Source: CAZJQD01 sp964548165 [NCBI: uncultured bacterium] | GTDB taxonomy: Bacteria > UBA8481 | Length of the DNA: 55,056 nt | Reading direction: 5' to 3' | Assembly (NCBI GenBank): GCA_964548165.1 | Contig: CAZJQD010000025.1 | Coordinates: 1-55,056 of the forward strand | In this document: positions 34,743-42,819 of the stretch, in pieces | Numbering within the stretch: position 1 is the stretch's first letter | Layout: every line of letters begins with the position of its first letter | The notes under the pieces: model-generated | Told to the model about the DNA's origin: nothing | What the model saw: the letters and a program-made list of their open reading frames with translations, nothing else | The model's database searches: none | Made by a program: the position numbers and the translations under genes

Positions 34743-36304
34743 AACGCATCTCGATCCGCCACGGCCTGGGCCTCCGGCTCGCCGTTCTCATCTCGTTGAC
34801 CGTGCTCCTGACCGTCGGCGGCGTGGCCGTGGTCATGACGCGGATCCAGGAGGCGGACCTCCTGAACGAGGCCGTGCACGGCGCGGAGCGGTTCACGGCG
34901 GCGCTGGAGGCGAGCGGGCGCTACGCGATGCTCCGGAACCAGCGGGACGATCTGCGCGCCATCGTCGAGGCGGCGGGCCGGGCGGATGGGATCGATGCGG
35001 TGCGCGTCATCAACAAGGCCGGCATCGTCGTCTACTCGTCCAGGGACAGCGAGATCGACACGCGGCTCGACCTCGAGGCGGAGGCGTGCGTGAGCTGCCA
35101 TGCGAAGGGCGAGCCCCTGGTCGCGCCGGACGGGACGCAGAGGGCCCGGATCTTCACGGGGAGCGAGGGGACGCGCGTGCTCGGGTTCATCGCCCCGGTC
35201 TACAACGAGCCGGGATGCGCGAATGCGCCCTGCCACGCGCATCCGGCGCACCAGAAGGTTCTGGGCGTCATCGACGTCCAGCAATCGCTCGGCGCCATGG
35301 ACGCGCGCGCCGCCAACGAGCGTCGGCAGCTCTGGATCTTCCTCACGGTCTGGGTGCTCGTCCTGGCCGCCCTCTTCGGCGTGATCGGTCACGCGTGGGT
35401 GACGCGCCCGATCCGCGCCCTTGCGGAGAGTTGCCAGGCGATCGCGGAGGAGGGGCCGGCTGACGCTCGGCCGCTCCATCCGCACGGCGCCGGCGAGATC
35501 CAGGCCCTCGCGAGGGCATTCAACCGGATGGTCGAGGAGTTGCGGGCGGCGCAGGACACTCTGGAGCAGAAGGTCCTGGATCGGACGCGACGTCTTCGCG
35601 AGGCCGAGGACCAGATCGTGCGCGCGGAGAAGCTCTCGGCCGTCGGCACGCTCGCGGCCGGGATCGCGCACGAGGTCAACAACCCGTTGACGGGCATCAT
35701 CACCTTCGCGCGGCTCCTGGAGCGGAAAGCGGAGCCGGAGAGCGACGGCGCCCGGAAGTTGAAGCGCATCATCGCCGAGGCCGAGCGGTGTTCCGGGATC
35801 GTCTCGAGCCTCCTGAATTTCTCCCGTCCCGACGATCGGCAGGCGAAGCTGAACGTGCCCGATCTCGTGGAGCAGTTGATCGTTCTCCTGGCGCCCCAGG
35901 CCGAGTTTCGCGGGGTGCGCATCGAGCGCGTCTTCGCGCCCGGTTTGCCGATCCTGGAGGCGGCGCCGGGTCGCATCCAGCAGGTGCTGACGAACCTCCT
36001 CAAGAACGCGGTCGAGGCGGGCGGCAAGGACGTCGTTATTCGCGCGACATCGGCCGACGAGGGGAGACTCCTGGTGATCGTGGTGGAGGATGACGGGCCC
36101 GGGATTCCGCCCGAGGTGATCAACCGCGTCTTCGATCCGTTCTTCACCACCAAGGCCGTAGGCGAGGGCGCCGGCCTCGGGCTCTGGATCTCCTATCGCA
36201 TCGCGGAAGAGCTGGGAGGCTCGATCCGCGTGGAGAACCGGCCGACCGGCGGGGCCTCCTTCACGTTCACCCTCCCCACCACGCCGCGCCGCCCCACGAC
36301 CTGA
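34739..36304 (+). CDS. Sensor histidine kinase with c-heme motifs in its periplasmic domain
   Basis: A 521-residue kinase overlapping the archaemetzincin stop by four bases. Transmembrane helices at about 13-35 and 199-221 flank a periplasmic domain that holds CVSCH (residues 117-121) and a second site CANAPCH (160-166, CX4CH). Both could bind heme c, as in heme sensor kinases of Geobacter. A HAMP domain follows (TRPIRALAESCQAIAEE), then a coiled coil, the H-box GIAHEVNNPLTG with His311, N-box NLLKNAVEAGG, and G-boxes VEDDGPGIPPEV and GAGLGLWIS. It would sense redox state or a heme ligand such as NO in the periplasm and phosphorylate the NtrC-type regulator at 32446. An alternative is a metal-sensing role for the Cys/His sites. 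Confidence 0.92.
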   Translation: MKRISIRHGLGLRLAVLISLTVLLTVGGVAVVMTRIQEADLLNEAVHGAERFTAALEASGRYAMLRNQRDDLRAIVEAAGRADGIDAVRVINKAGIVVYSSRDSEIDTRLDLEAEACVSCHAKGEPLVAPDGTQRARIFTGSEGTRVLGFIAPVYNEPGCANAPCHAHPAHQKVLGVIDVQQSLGAMDARAANERRQLWIFLTVWVLVLAALFGVIGHAWVTRPIRALAESCQAIAEEGPADARPLHPHGAGEIQALARAFNRMVEELRAAQDTLEQKVLDRTRRLREAEDQIVRAEKLSAVGTLAAGIAHEVNNPLTGIITFARLLERKAEPESDGARKLKRIIAEAERCSGIVSSLLNFSRPDDRQAKLNVPDLVEQLIVLLAPQAEFRGVRIERVFAPGLPILEAAPGRIQQVLTNLLKNAVEAGGKDVVIRATSADEGRLLVIVVEDDGPGIPPEVINRVFDPFFTTKAVGEGAGLGLWISYRIAEELGGSIRVENRPTGGASFTFTLPTTPRRPTT

Positions 36305-36329
36305 GCCCGGTCAATTTGCTGGTTATCAA

Positions 36330-36498
36330 CACGGAGACCACGGGGACCACGGAGAAAACCAATACGAGGCATGGATCCAAGACATTGATGCTACAGAACC
36401 ATCGGTTCATCACAGACAAATCGAGGTAACGAAGTCGGAACTTCTTCGGGTCCGGATTTTCTCGTTCGTCTTGCTCCGTGGTCCCCGTGGTCTCCGTG
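36330..36498. repeat. Dispersed inverted-repeat element, copy 4
   Basis: A perfect 25-base inverted repeat: 36330-36354 (core CACGGAGACCACGGGGACC) against 36474-36498. It lies between two convergent genes (the kinase and the NrfD fusion). This is the best preserved pair of arms in the family. Confidence 0.85.
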
Positions 36499-36535
36499 GT
36501 GTGAAATACGGAATGATGTATTCGTGAGGTTAGAG

Positions 36536-38104
36536 TCAGCGCCGGTAGCGTTCTCCGGACCCACCGATGACGGTTCTGTCGAGCACGGCCGTGTCGTGGC
36601 AACTGCGGCAGGAGGATTCGATGCTGAACGCGGTCCGGCCATCGTGGCAGCGTCCGCAGATGGAGCGCAGGTGGCCCTGGCCCTCGGGGAGAGGGGTGCC
36701 CGGGAGGATCGTGTAGTCGGTGGTGTGACAGGCGGGGCATCCCATCGTGTGCGGGGCGTGAGGGAAGCGGACGCCGGCGCTGGCGGAGATGAGGATGGTA
36801 TCGGCGCCCGCGGCGGCCCGGTGCCGGGACTCGGCCGTGGGCACGACGACGGAGGAGCGACCGAAGTCCGATCCTTCGCGCGTGGCCTGGGGGCCGGGCT
36901 CGGCGACGACGGCGAGGCCGAGCACCGCGATGGTGAGGACCGAGGACGTCGCGAGCAGGCGGACGCCGGCGACGTCGAGCAGGGGTTCGCGAGGACCGGG
37001 GTGCGGCGGGAAGAGGTCGAGGAAGCGGGCCAGGAGCGCATACAGCGCGACGCCGGCGGAGAGCACCATGAGCGACGTCAGGACCTCGACGCCGCTGGGG
37101 ACGTAGAACTGCCGGTGGTAGGACTCCATCGCCGTGATCGTGACGTTGAAGCGATTGAGCACGATGCCGAGCATCGCGAGGACGGCGGCGACGAAGGTGC
37201 GCGGCACGCGCTCGCGAGCGCGCAGCAGGACGAGGAGCGGCAGGAGGGATCCCAGGCCCAGTTCCAGGCCCAGGAGAAGCGATTCATAGGCGGCGGCCGA
37301 GGCCCAGACGCCGCGGATCGACATCTCGACGAGCCGGGCCGAGAGCGTGAGGGCGATCATGACGCCGAGGAATTTCCCGAGCCCGCGCACGGCCTTCGGA
37401 TCGAATTCGGCGCCCGATCGCGCGTGCAAAAGCCCATGGACGACGATGACCATCGCGAGCCCGCCCTGGATGGCGGAGGCCCAGAAGTGGACGGGCAGGA
37501 ACGGGCTGAACCAGAAGGGATGCATCTGCGTGGGCACGAGGAGGTAGAGGGTTCCGAGCGAGGATTGGTGGAGCGTGGAGAGGACGATGCCCAGGCCGGC
37601 AACGAGGGGCATGAACGCGTGGAGGCGATCGCCGAGTCGTCGCCAACCGAAGGCCTGGAGGATCTCCGGGGCGAACTCGAGGAAGAGCACGCCCGTGTAG
37701 AACGTGACGCAGACGGTGACCTCGAACATCGCCGAGTGGTGGTTCCAGAAGACGAGCGCGTGCCAGAAGCGAAGCGGCTGGCCGAGGTCGAGGACGAGGA
37801 CGGAGACCACCAGGGGGTAACCGAGCATGGCCACGAGGATGCCGGCGCGGGCGATGGCCTGGTAGGCGTGCTTGCCGAGGATGTAGACGACGAAGGCGAC
37901 GACGAAGCCGCCGCCGGAGAGCGCGATGCCGACGAGGTCCATGCCGATCCAGACGCCCCAGGGAAAGTCGTCGGTCAGGCGCGTGGAGGCGCCGAGACCG
38001 GCGTAGAAGCGATAGAAGGCCGCGACGAGGCCGCCGAGGATGCAGGCGATCGGGACGGCGGCGCGGACGAGGGCGTTGCGGGCGGCGCGGGCGCGATCAG
38101 GCAT
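36536..38104 (-). CDS. NrfD-family quinone-interacting membrane subunit fused to triheme cytochrome
   Basis: A 522-residue protein starting MPDRARAARN, with its ATG overlapping the ferredoxin stop by eight bases. Residues 15 to about 390 are an NrfD/HybB/PsrC-type eight- to ten-helix membrane protein (DDFPWGVWIGMDLVGIALSGGG, LVVSVLVLDLGQPLRFWH, NHHSAMFEVTVCVTFYTG). After a further helix near 415 the chain continues into a periplasmic C-terminal domain with FPHAPHTMGCPACH, CGRCH and CRSCH: three c-hemes in a c7-like arrangement. NrfD proteins exchange electrons between quinone and a ferredoxin-like subunit; here the fused hemes give a direct periplasmic outlet. It is the last gene of the minus-strand operon. 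Confidence 0.88.
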   Translation of the reverse strand: MPDRARAARNALVRAAVPIACILGGLVAAFYRFYAGLGASTRLTDDFPWGVWIGMDLVGIALSGGGFVVAFVVYILGKHAYQAIARAGILVAMLGYPLVVSVLVLDLGQPLRFWHALVFWNHHSAMFEVTVCVTFYTGVLFLEFAPEILQAFGWRRLGDRLHAFMPLVAGLGIVLSTLHQSSLGTLYLLVPTQMHPFWFSPFLPVHFWASAIQGGLAMVIVVHGLLHARSGAEFDPKAVRGLGKFLGVMIALTLSARLVEMSIRGVWASAAAYESLLLGLELGLGSLLPLLVLLRARERVPRTFVAAVLAMLGIVLNRFNVTITAMESYHRQFYVPSGVEVLTSLMVLSAGVALYALLARFLDLFPPHPGPREPLLDVAGVRLLATSSVLTIAVLGLAVVAEPGPQATREGSDFGRSSVVVPTAESRHRAAAGADTILISASAGVRFPHAPHTMGCPACHTTDYTILPGTPLPEGQGHLRSICGRCHDGRTAFSIESSCRSCHDTAVLDRTVIGGSGERYRR

Positions 38105-38858
38105 GGGGATGGCCTCCCTGCAGTTCCTGCCGTCGCCGGATGATCCACCAGATTCCGGCGAGCCCGACGGCGACGCCGCTGCCGATGTTGGGGACGCGCG
38201 AGAGGTAGGTCCAGGTGAGCTGGGGGAGCGGGTTCTCGGCCGGAACGGAGCGCAGTCCCAGGTCGGCGAAGGGCACATCGGAGATGATGAGGACGTCGGT
38301 GCCCCCGACCTCGTCTTCGCCGTAGACGGCCTCCTGGTAGCCGCCGCCCTGGACGCGGCGGTGGGCCTCGGCGAGGAGGTCGGCGCGGTCACCGAAGCGA
38401 AGGGCGCCCGTCGGGCAGACCGCGGCGCAGGCCGGGGCGCTCGCTGGATTCTCCTGCCGGTTCTGCCAGCAGAGGTGGCACTTGCGAACGCGCGGGCTCG
38501 TCGACGACCACTCGTAGCGCGGCACGTCGAACGGGCAGGCGAAGACGCAGTAGCGGCAGCCGATGCAGAGCGTGGCGTCGTAGGTGACGCTGCCGTCGGC
38601 GCGCTTCTGGAGCGCGGTGACGGGGCAGGCGGAGACGCAGGCCGGCTCGGCGCAGTGCATGCAGGAGCGCCGCACGTAGCGCGGGCCCGCTCCTGTCGCG
38701 CGAGGCTCGATGCCGAGGAACGAGTCCTCGCCGAGGCGATCGAGAGGCGCGGACTTGGGCAGGTCGTTACGTTCGCGGCAGGCGAGCGCGCAGCCCTCGC
38801 AACCGACGCAGAGCTTGGCGTCGAAGAGCAGTCCCCGCGGTTGGGTGGTCGTGCTCAA
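38097..38858 (-). CDS. Four-cluster [4Fe-4S] ferredoxin subunit (NrfC/PsrB type) with C-terminal membrane anchor
   Basis: A 253-residue protein starting at TTG 38858, which has GGAGG seven bases upstream and overlaps the preceding stop (TTGA). Sixteen Cys are arranged as CVGCEGCALAC, CMHCAEPACVSACP, CIGCRYCVFACP and CHLC followed by CAAVCP: four [4Fe-4S] clusters as in NrfC, PsrB and DmsB. There is no signal or Tat motif. The C-terminus has one hydrophobic helix (IGSGVAVGLAGIWWIIRRRQ) that would anchor it beside NrfD. It is the electron-transfer partner of the NrfD fusion. No molybdopterin catalytic subunit is present nearby, unlike DMSO- or polysulfide-reductase operons, so electrons probably pass between quinone, these clusters and the triheme domain. 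Confidence 0.92.
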   Translation of the reverse strand: MSTTTQPRGLLFDAKLCVGCEGCALACRERNDLPKSAPLDRLGEDSFLGIEPRATGAGPRYVRRSCMHCAEPACVSACPVTALQKRADGSVTYDATLCIGCRYCVFACPFDVPRYEWSSTSPRVRKCHLCWQNRQENPASAPACAAVCPTGALRFGDRADLLAEAHRRVQGGGYQEAVYGEDEVGGTDVLIISDVPFADLGLRSVPAENPLPQLTWTYLSRVPNIGSGVAVGLAGIWWIIRRRQELQGGHPHA

Positions 38859-39454
38859 TGATCGCCTCCGCGCTGCAGGAAGATGCGCGCGAAGCGGCGC
38901 TGTTCGGCCGGATCCAGGTGGCCCAGGTAGCCGGCGGCGAGGTGCCCGCCGTCCGCGAGGGAGGTCGAGAAGGTCGAGGTCTCGCCGAGGAAGCGCGAGA
39001 GCCTGCGGCACTCCGTCTGCCACCACTCGCCGAGGGCCTCGCCGATGAAGAGCTTGCGGACGGCGGCGGCAGTGTCGTCGGGCTGGAAGAGGACGGTGTC
39101 GCCCGTTGTCGCGATGACGCGGCCCGAGAAGGGCGCGGTCACCTCGAGGGAAACGTCGTCCATGGAGACATTATAGAGCCTCTCGCCGGCGTGGACGTGC
39201 TCGCGCGCCGCGGGTTCGATGCGGGCCGCTCCCAGGGCGACCGAGAGGAAGGAGTCGGGCTTGAGGAGCATCCGGCCCGCCTCCGACATCACGACCGTCA
39301 GGTGATTGGACGTGACGAAGGTGCCGGGGTCGGGAAGCGAGAAGCGGGAGACGGGCACGGGAACGCGGCCGTAGAGGTCGGGGTCACGGCGGTGAAGCCA
39401 GTGATCGACGAGGAAGAAGCCGAGGAACGAGAGGGCGACGAGGACGGCGACCAT
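38855..39454 (-). CDS. Membrane-anchored GcvH-like protein lacking the lipoyl lysine, copy 2
   Basis: A 199-residue protein with an N-terminal transmembrane helix (residues 1-17) and a beta-rich domain that follows the glycine-cleavage H-protein pattern: SNHLTVVMSE, a hydrophobic strand, EHVHAGERLYNV and VTAPFSGRVIATTGDTVLF. In H-protein the loop before the APxSGxV strand carries the lipoylated Lys (ESVKA); here the equivalent is DDVS with no Lys. A helical tail of about 60 residues follows (LFIGEALGEWWQTECRRLS, DGGHLAAGYLGHLDP). It is a paralog of the preceding gene and directly upstream of the ferredoxin gene. The function is unknown; a structural subunit of an NrfD complex is the most likely role. 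Confidence 0.65.
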   Translation of the reverse strand: MVAVLVALSFLGFFLVDHWLHRRDPDLYGRVPVPVSRFSLPDPGTFVTSNHLTVVMSEAGRMLLKPDSFLSVALGAARIEPAAREHVHAGERLYNVSMDDVSLEVTAPFSGRVIATTGDTVLFQPDDTAAAVRKLFIGEALGEWWQTECRRLSRFLGETSTFSTSLADGGHLAAGYLGHLDPAEQRRFARIFLQRGGDH

Positions 39455-39456
39455 GA

Positions 39457-40080
39457 TCAGGCCCTCCCGTTCGCGGCGCGGCGGGACGCGGCCGGGGTGA
39501 GAAAGAGGTTCTCGTAGGTGCGGAAGGCGTCAGGAGGCAGGTGCGTGAGGTAACCGGCGACGAGGTCGCCGCCGTCAGCGAGCGAGAGCGCCTCTCCATG
39601 GATGCTGGCGAGGAACTGGCCGAGGCGATGGCGTTCGCCCTGCCACCAGGTGGAGGCGGTCTCGCCGACCTGCATCCGGCGCACGGCCTGTGCCAGGTCG
39701 TCGGGGCGGAAGAGCACGCCATCGACGGTGGAGCGAACGACCTGGCCGCTGAACGGCGCCGCGACCGACGCGCTCTGTCCGGCCGCGGTCAGGGCGAAGA
39801 GCGGTTCGCCGGCGCGCACGTGGTTGAGCGGGGAGACGGTGTCGATCCGACCCTCGCTTCCCGCCGCCTCCTTCAGGAAGGAGTCGGGCTCCATCCACAT
39901 GAGCCCGCCGCCGGAGAGGACGGCCGTGAGGTGATTCTCGGTGAGGAAGATGCCCTTGCCCGGGAGCGTAAAGCGGTCGGGACGAATGGCGAGCTCGGGC
40001 GCGGGGACCGCTCGCCGCTCGCTCCAGAGATCCACGAGAACGACCACGACCAAGACCGACGCAAGAATAAGGACGAACAT
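39457..40080 (-). CDS. Membrane-anchored GcvH-like protein lacking the lipoyl lysine, copy 1
   Basis: A 207-residue protein starting at ATG 40080 after AGGAGG with a seven-base spacer. A transmembrane helix spans residues 2-20. The domain pattern is TENHLTAVLSGGG, DSFLKEAAGSEG, NHVRAGEPLFALTA and VAAPFSGQVVRSTVDGVLF, i.e. a GcvH-like fold again without the lipoyl Lys. The C-terminal helices (TASTWWQGERHRLGQFLAS, DGGDLVAGYLTHLPPDAF) match its paralog. It is the first gene of the operon, 35 bases downstream of a sigma-54 promoter match. H-protein-like proteins without Lys accompany some NrfD and heterodisulfide-reductase clusters, but no role has been settled. Confidence 0.65.
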   Translation of the reverse strand: MFVLILASVLVVVVLVDLWSERRAVPAPELAIRPDRFTLPGKGIFLTENHLTAVLSGGGLMWMEPDSFLKEAAGSEGRIDTVSPLNHVRAGEPLFALTAAGQSASVAAPFSGQVVRSTVDGVLFRPDDLAQAVRRMQVGETASTWWQGERHRLGQFLASIHGEALSLADGGDLVAGYLTHLPPDAFRTYENLFLTPAASRRAANGRA

Positions 40081-40114
40081 CTGAGCACCTCCTGAGTGTT
40101 CTACCCCGATCAGG

Positions 40115-40130
40115 AGCAAACAACGTGCCA
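40115..40130 (-). promoter_or_regulatory. Sigma-54 (-24/-12) promoter
   Basis: On the minus strand TGGCACGTTGTTTGCT matches the sigma-54 consensus TGGCACG-N4-TTGCW at every invariant position. It ends 35 bases before the ATG of the first GcvH-like gene, leaving an untranslated leader of about 24 bases. A sigma-54 activator is encoded at 32446. Confidence 0.8.
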
Positions 40131-40217
40131 AATATCACAAACTAGATAGTGTCTGTAAAAAAGAGAGTTACAAGGCATATGTCCCAGCACGCCTGTGGCA
40201 TTCTACCAGCCCGACTG

Positions 40218-40231
40218 TTGCATTAGTGCAA
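40218..40231. promoter_or_regulatory. Palindromic operator candidate TTGCA-N4-TGCAA
   Basis: TTGCATTAGTGCAA is a perfect 5-4-5 palindrome of the size and spacing bound by CRP/FNR-family regulators. It lies in the divergent control region, about 90 bases upstream of the sigma-54 promoter, and shares a 14-mer with the 23213 site. Confidence 0.45.
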
Positions 40232-40266
40232 TTTGCCACAAGCAGTCACCGCAAGGTGCACGGCTA

Positions 40267-40370
40267 GGTGTCAGGCTTACACATTTACACAATTCGCATG
40301 ACCCCATAGGGGGTGCGATAGCTTTGCGACCACCGGGCTGACGAAAGTGTCAATGTGGAAGCCTGACACC
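40267..40370. repeat. REP-like long inverted repeat (TGTCAGGCTT type)
   Basis: Arms GGTGTCAGGCTTACACATTT (40267 onward, to 40290) and its reverse complement at 40347-40370 match at 22 of 24 positions and enclose 56 bases that could form a smaller hairpin. The GGTGTCAGGC core also recurs in the 47.5 kb array. Such palindromes are often mobilised by REP-associated transposases, none of which is seen here. Confidence 0.75.
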
Positions 40371-40390
40371 CTGTATACTGTGGCTTCCTT

Positions 40391-40813
40391 ATGCGAAAGA
40401 TTCAGGTCTCCATAGCGGTCGGTCTCGTGGTCCTGGGAACGGTCTACCTCGTCTTTTCCGCCTCGACGGCGGAGGGCATCGTCTACAAGACGGCAACCGA
40501 GATGCGCCAGACGGACATGGGGGACCGGGGGCTCCGGCTGACCGGGCACGTCAAGGAGGGGACGATCGAGAAGTTCCCTGCCGAGCGCCGGGTCGAGTTC
40601 GTCGTCCTGGACCATGACAGCGCCGAGATCCGAACGACCTACACGGGCGTCGTGCCGGACACGTTCAAGGACAAGTCCGAGGTCGTGGTCTCGGGGACCT
40701 ACGATCGCGCGCGTGACCTCTTCGTCGCCACCGACCTCCTGGCCAAGTGTCCCTCGAAGTATCAGGGCTCCTACGACACCTCGCTGAGTGCACCTCCCGC
40801 TCAAGCTTACTGA
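40391..40813 (+). CDS. ccmE: Cytochrome c maturation heme chaperone CcmE, Cys-type
   Basis: A 140-residue protein: N-terminal transmembrane helix (residues 6-24) and a periplasmic OB-fold (RLTGHVKEGTIEKFPAERRV, FVVLDHD, YTGVVPDTFKDKSEVVVSG). In most CcmE proteins heme is bound covalently by His in an HxxxY motif. Here the equivalent reads LLAKCPSKYQ, so Cys120 takes the place of His and Tyr124 is kept. This CxxxY form is known from Desulfovibrio-type and archaeal systems. It carries heme from CcmC to CcmF; the matching CcmF-CcmH fusion is encoded at 10566. ccmA overlaps its 3' end. Confidence 0.93.
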   Translation: MRKIQVSIAVGLVVLGTVYLVFSASTAEGIVYKTATEMRQTDMGDRGLRLTGHVKEGTIEKFPAERRVEFVVLDHDSAEIRTTYTGVVPDTFKDKSEVVVSGTYDRARDLFVATDLLAKCPSKYQGSYDTSLSAPPAQAY

Positions 40814-41411
40814 CCTCCAGAAGCGTCTTGGCGGCCGGCTCGCGCTGGCCGGAGCCACGCTGGAGGTGGCCGCCGGCGAGGCCGTGGCCGTCCTGGGGCC
40901 CAATGGATGTGGCAAGACCACGCTCCTTCGCTGTGCCGCCGGACTCCTCAAGCCCAGCTCCGGAACCGTCCGGATCTTCGGCGCCGACCCGATCGCCGAG
41001 CCCGCGGTCCGCGCCCGCGTTGCCTACCTTGGTCACGAGCTCGGTCTCTACGAGGAACTCTCGGCTCGCGAGAACCTCGTCTTCTTCGCGCGCCTCTACG
41101 GCCTCGAGGACGGCGAGCGTCGCTCGGACGAAGCCTTGAAGGACGTAGGCCTGCACGACCGCGCCGGCGATCGCGCCGGCGCATTCTCGCGCGGCATGAA
41201 GGAGCGCCTCGCTCTCGCGCGCCTCAAGCTCCACGATCCCGACCTCCTGTTGCTCGACGAACCCACGACCGGGCTCGACGACCGCTCGGTCGGGCTCTTT
41301 CTCGAGAGCGTCACGGCCTGGCAGGCGGCGGGGAAGAGCCTCGTCCTGACGACGCACGATCGATCGTTCCTGGAGCGAGCGGGCGTGCGCACCTTCCGGC
41401 TGGGAGCCTGA
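40788..41411 (+). CDS. ccmA: Heme-exporter ATPase CcmA
   Basis: A 207-residue ABC ATPase, GTG start at 40788 overlapping ccmE by 26 bases. Walker A GPNGCGKTT, the signature-like FSRGMKERLALAR, Walker B LLLLDEPTTGLD and the H-loop TTHD are all intact. CcmA powers release of heme-loaded CcmE from the CcmABCD complex. It is followed four bases on by ccmB. Confidence 0.93.
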   Translation: MHLPLKLTDLQKRLGGRLALAGATLEVAAGEAVAVLGPNGCGKTTLLRCAAGLLKPSSGTVRIFGADPIAEPAVRARVAYLGHELGLYEELSARENLVFFARLYGLEDGERRSDEALKDVGLHDRAGDRAGAFSRGMKERLALARLKLHDPDLLLLDEPTTGLDDRSVGLFLESVTAWQAAGKSLVLTTHDRSFLERAGVRTFRLGA

Positions 41412-41415
41412 CGCA

Positions 41416-42105
41416 ATGACGTCGAATCCCAACCGCAAGGTCTCCGCGATGGGTCCGTTCCGGGCCTTCCTCCTGAAGGACATCCTTCGCGAGGTCCGCA
41501 CCGGCGAGATGCTCCTCGCGGTCGCCGCCTTCGGCCTGGCCATCATCCTCATCCTCTCCTTCGCGCTTCCCCGCGGCCTCCCTGGGTCCACGCGGATCGC
41601 CGCCGGAGCGCTCTGGGTGGCGCTCCTCCTGGCCACGCAGGTCGGTATCGCGCGCAGTGTCGAGGTCGAGCGGACGGGCGGGCGCCTGGAGACGGTGCGA
41701 TCGGCGCCGATCGATCCGACGCTCCTCTTCCTGGCGAAGGCGCTCTCGATCTTCGCGTTCGTCTTCTTTGCGGCCGCCGTCCTGCTCTTTCCTTGGCTCG
41801 TCCTCTTCAACCTCGATTTCGCGCGCCTCCCCGCGGTCCTGCCCGTCCTCGGGCTGGGCCTGCTGGGCATCTCGATCGCGGGGACGCTGGTGGCCTTCCT
41901 GGCCGCCGGCACGCGCCTTCGCGAGATCCTGACGCCGGTACTCTTCCTGACGATCTTCGTGCCGCTCCTCCTGGCCTCCGTCTCCGCGACCGCCGCCGCG
42001 CTTAACCCGATCGACGGCGGTCCCGACCTCCGGATGCTCCTGGGCTTCGACCTCCTGATCGGCGGCGCCGCGATTCTGCTTGCCCCGAGCCTGTTGGAAG
42101 AATAG
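41416..42105 (+). CDS. ccmB: Heme-exporter membrane subunit CcmB
   Basis: A 229-residue protein with six hydrophobic segments. The opening FLLKDILREVRTGEMLLAV, the conserved ERTGGRLETVRSAPIDP loop and the following FLAKALSIFAFVF helix are typical of CcmB. It partners CcmA and CcmC in the inner membrane. The family is usually about 220 residues, so the gene looks complete. ccmC follows after 12 bases. Confidence 0.92.
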   Translation: MTSNPNRKVSAMGPFRAFLLKDILREVRTGEMLLAVAAFGLAIILILSFALPRGLPGSTRIAAGALWVALLLATQVGIARSVEVERTGGRLETVRSAPIDPTLLFLAKALSIFAFVFFAAAVLLFPWLVLFNLDFARLPAVLPVLGLGLLGISIAGTLVAFLAAGTRLREILTPVLFLTIFVPLLLASVSATAAALNPIDGGPDLRMLLGFDLLIGGAAILLAPSLLEE

Positions 42106-42117
42106 GTTGCGCGGCGC

Positions 42118-42819
42118 ATGAAGGGCTCGTCCTCCATCCTCCTCGGGATCGTCGCCTGGGCGGCCGCGGCCGCCGGCGTCTGGATGCTGCTCTTTTACGC
42201 GCCGCCCCTCATCAACCCCGCGACGCGCGAGCCGCTCGGCGAGGCCTTCCGCATCTTCTTCTTCCACGTTCCGGCCGCGTGGGTTACCGGCGTGGCGCTC
42301 CTGGGATCGTTCCTCTGTTCCATCGTCTACCTCGTGCGTCGCACCGCGGCCTGGGACTACTGGGCGGCGGCCCTGGCCGAGACCGGCTGGATCCTCTCGA
42401 CCATCGTCCTCATCTCCGGCCCGATCTGGGCCAAGGCGGCCTGGGGCACGTACTGGACCTGGGAGCCGCGGCTGACCTCGTTTCTCGTCCTCTGGATCCT
42501 TTACCTCGCCTACCTGATGCTCCGTAACGGCATCGACGATCCCGAGAAGCGGGCTCGCTACAGCGCCGTCCTGGGCATCGTCGCCTTCCTCGACATCCCG
42601 CTCATCTTCTTCTCGATCAAGCTCTGGGGTTCCATCGGCCATCCGCCCCCCAACTACGGCTTCTTCAAGGATCCGCTCATCCGCAACACGATCCTCGCGA
42701 ACACGGGCGCGTTTCTCCTGCTGGCCGCTCACTTCGCCTCGAGCCGCGCCCGTGCGGAGCGGGCATCAGCCGAACGATTCGCCGCGACGGATTCGCCGGG
42801 AGGAGGTCCTCGTGCCTGA
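42118..42819 (+). CDS. ccmC: Heme-handling protein CcmC
   Basis: A 233-residue six-helix membrane protein. The tryptophan-rich heme motif is WGTYWTWEPRLTS; the flanking His residues are present in FFFHVPAAWV and the later SIGHPPPNYG loop. CcmC attaches heme to CcmE. The C-terminal 25 residues (after HFASSRARAER) are a polar tail. The stop overlaps the start of a tiny ccmD-like gene. Confidence 0.93.
   Translation: MKGSSSILLGIVAWAAAAAGVWMLLFYAPPLINPATREPLGEAFRIFFFHVPAAWVTGVALLGSFLCSIVYLVRRTAAWDYWAAALAETGWILSTIVLISGPIWAKAAWGTYWTWEPRLTSFLVLWILYLAYLMLRNGIDDPEKRARYSAVLGIVAFLDIPLIFFSIKLWGSIGHPPPNYGFFKDPLIRNTILANTGAFLLLAAHFASSRARAERASAERFAATDSPGGGPRA

Larger units (their letters stand above)
40081..40390. 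other. 310-base divergent control region
   Basis: This region lies between the NrfD operon (minus) and ccmE (plus). It holds the sigma-54 site, an AT-rich tract, the TTGCATTAGTGCAA palindrome and a REP-like inverted repeat. TATACT at 40373-40378, directly after that repeat, may be the -10 box of ccmE; the leader would then be only a few bases. Confidence 0.6.

Noticed and set aside
34739-36304. Treating the kinase Cys/His sites as chance
   Set aside because: Two sites in one periplasmic domain, between helices and beside a heme-protein operon, make heme binding more likely than chance, although it is unproven; reported as a finding.
36524-38143. Plus-strand frame of about 540 codons antisense to the NrfD gene
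   Set aside because: Composition is Glu/Gly/Arg/Asp-rich without motifs, whereas the minus strand encodes membrane helices and three CXXCH motifs.
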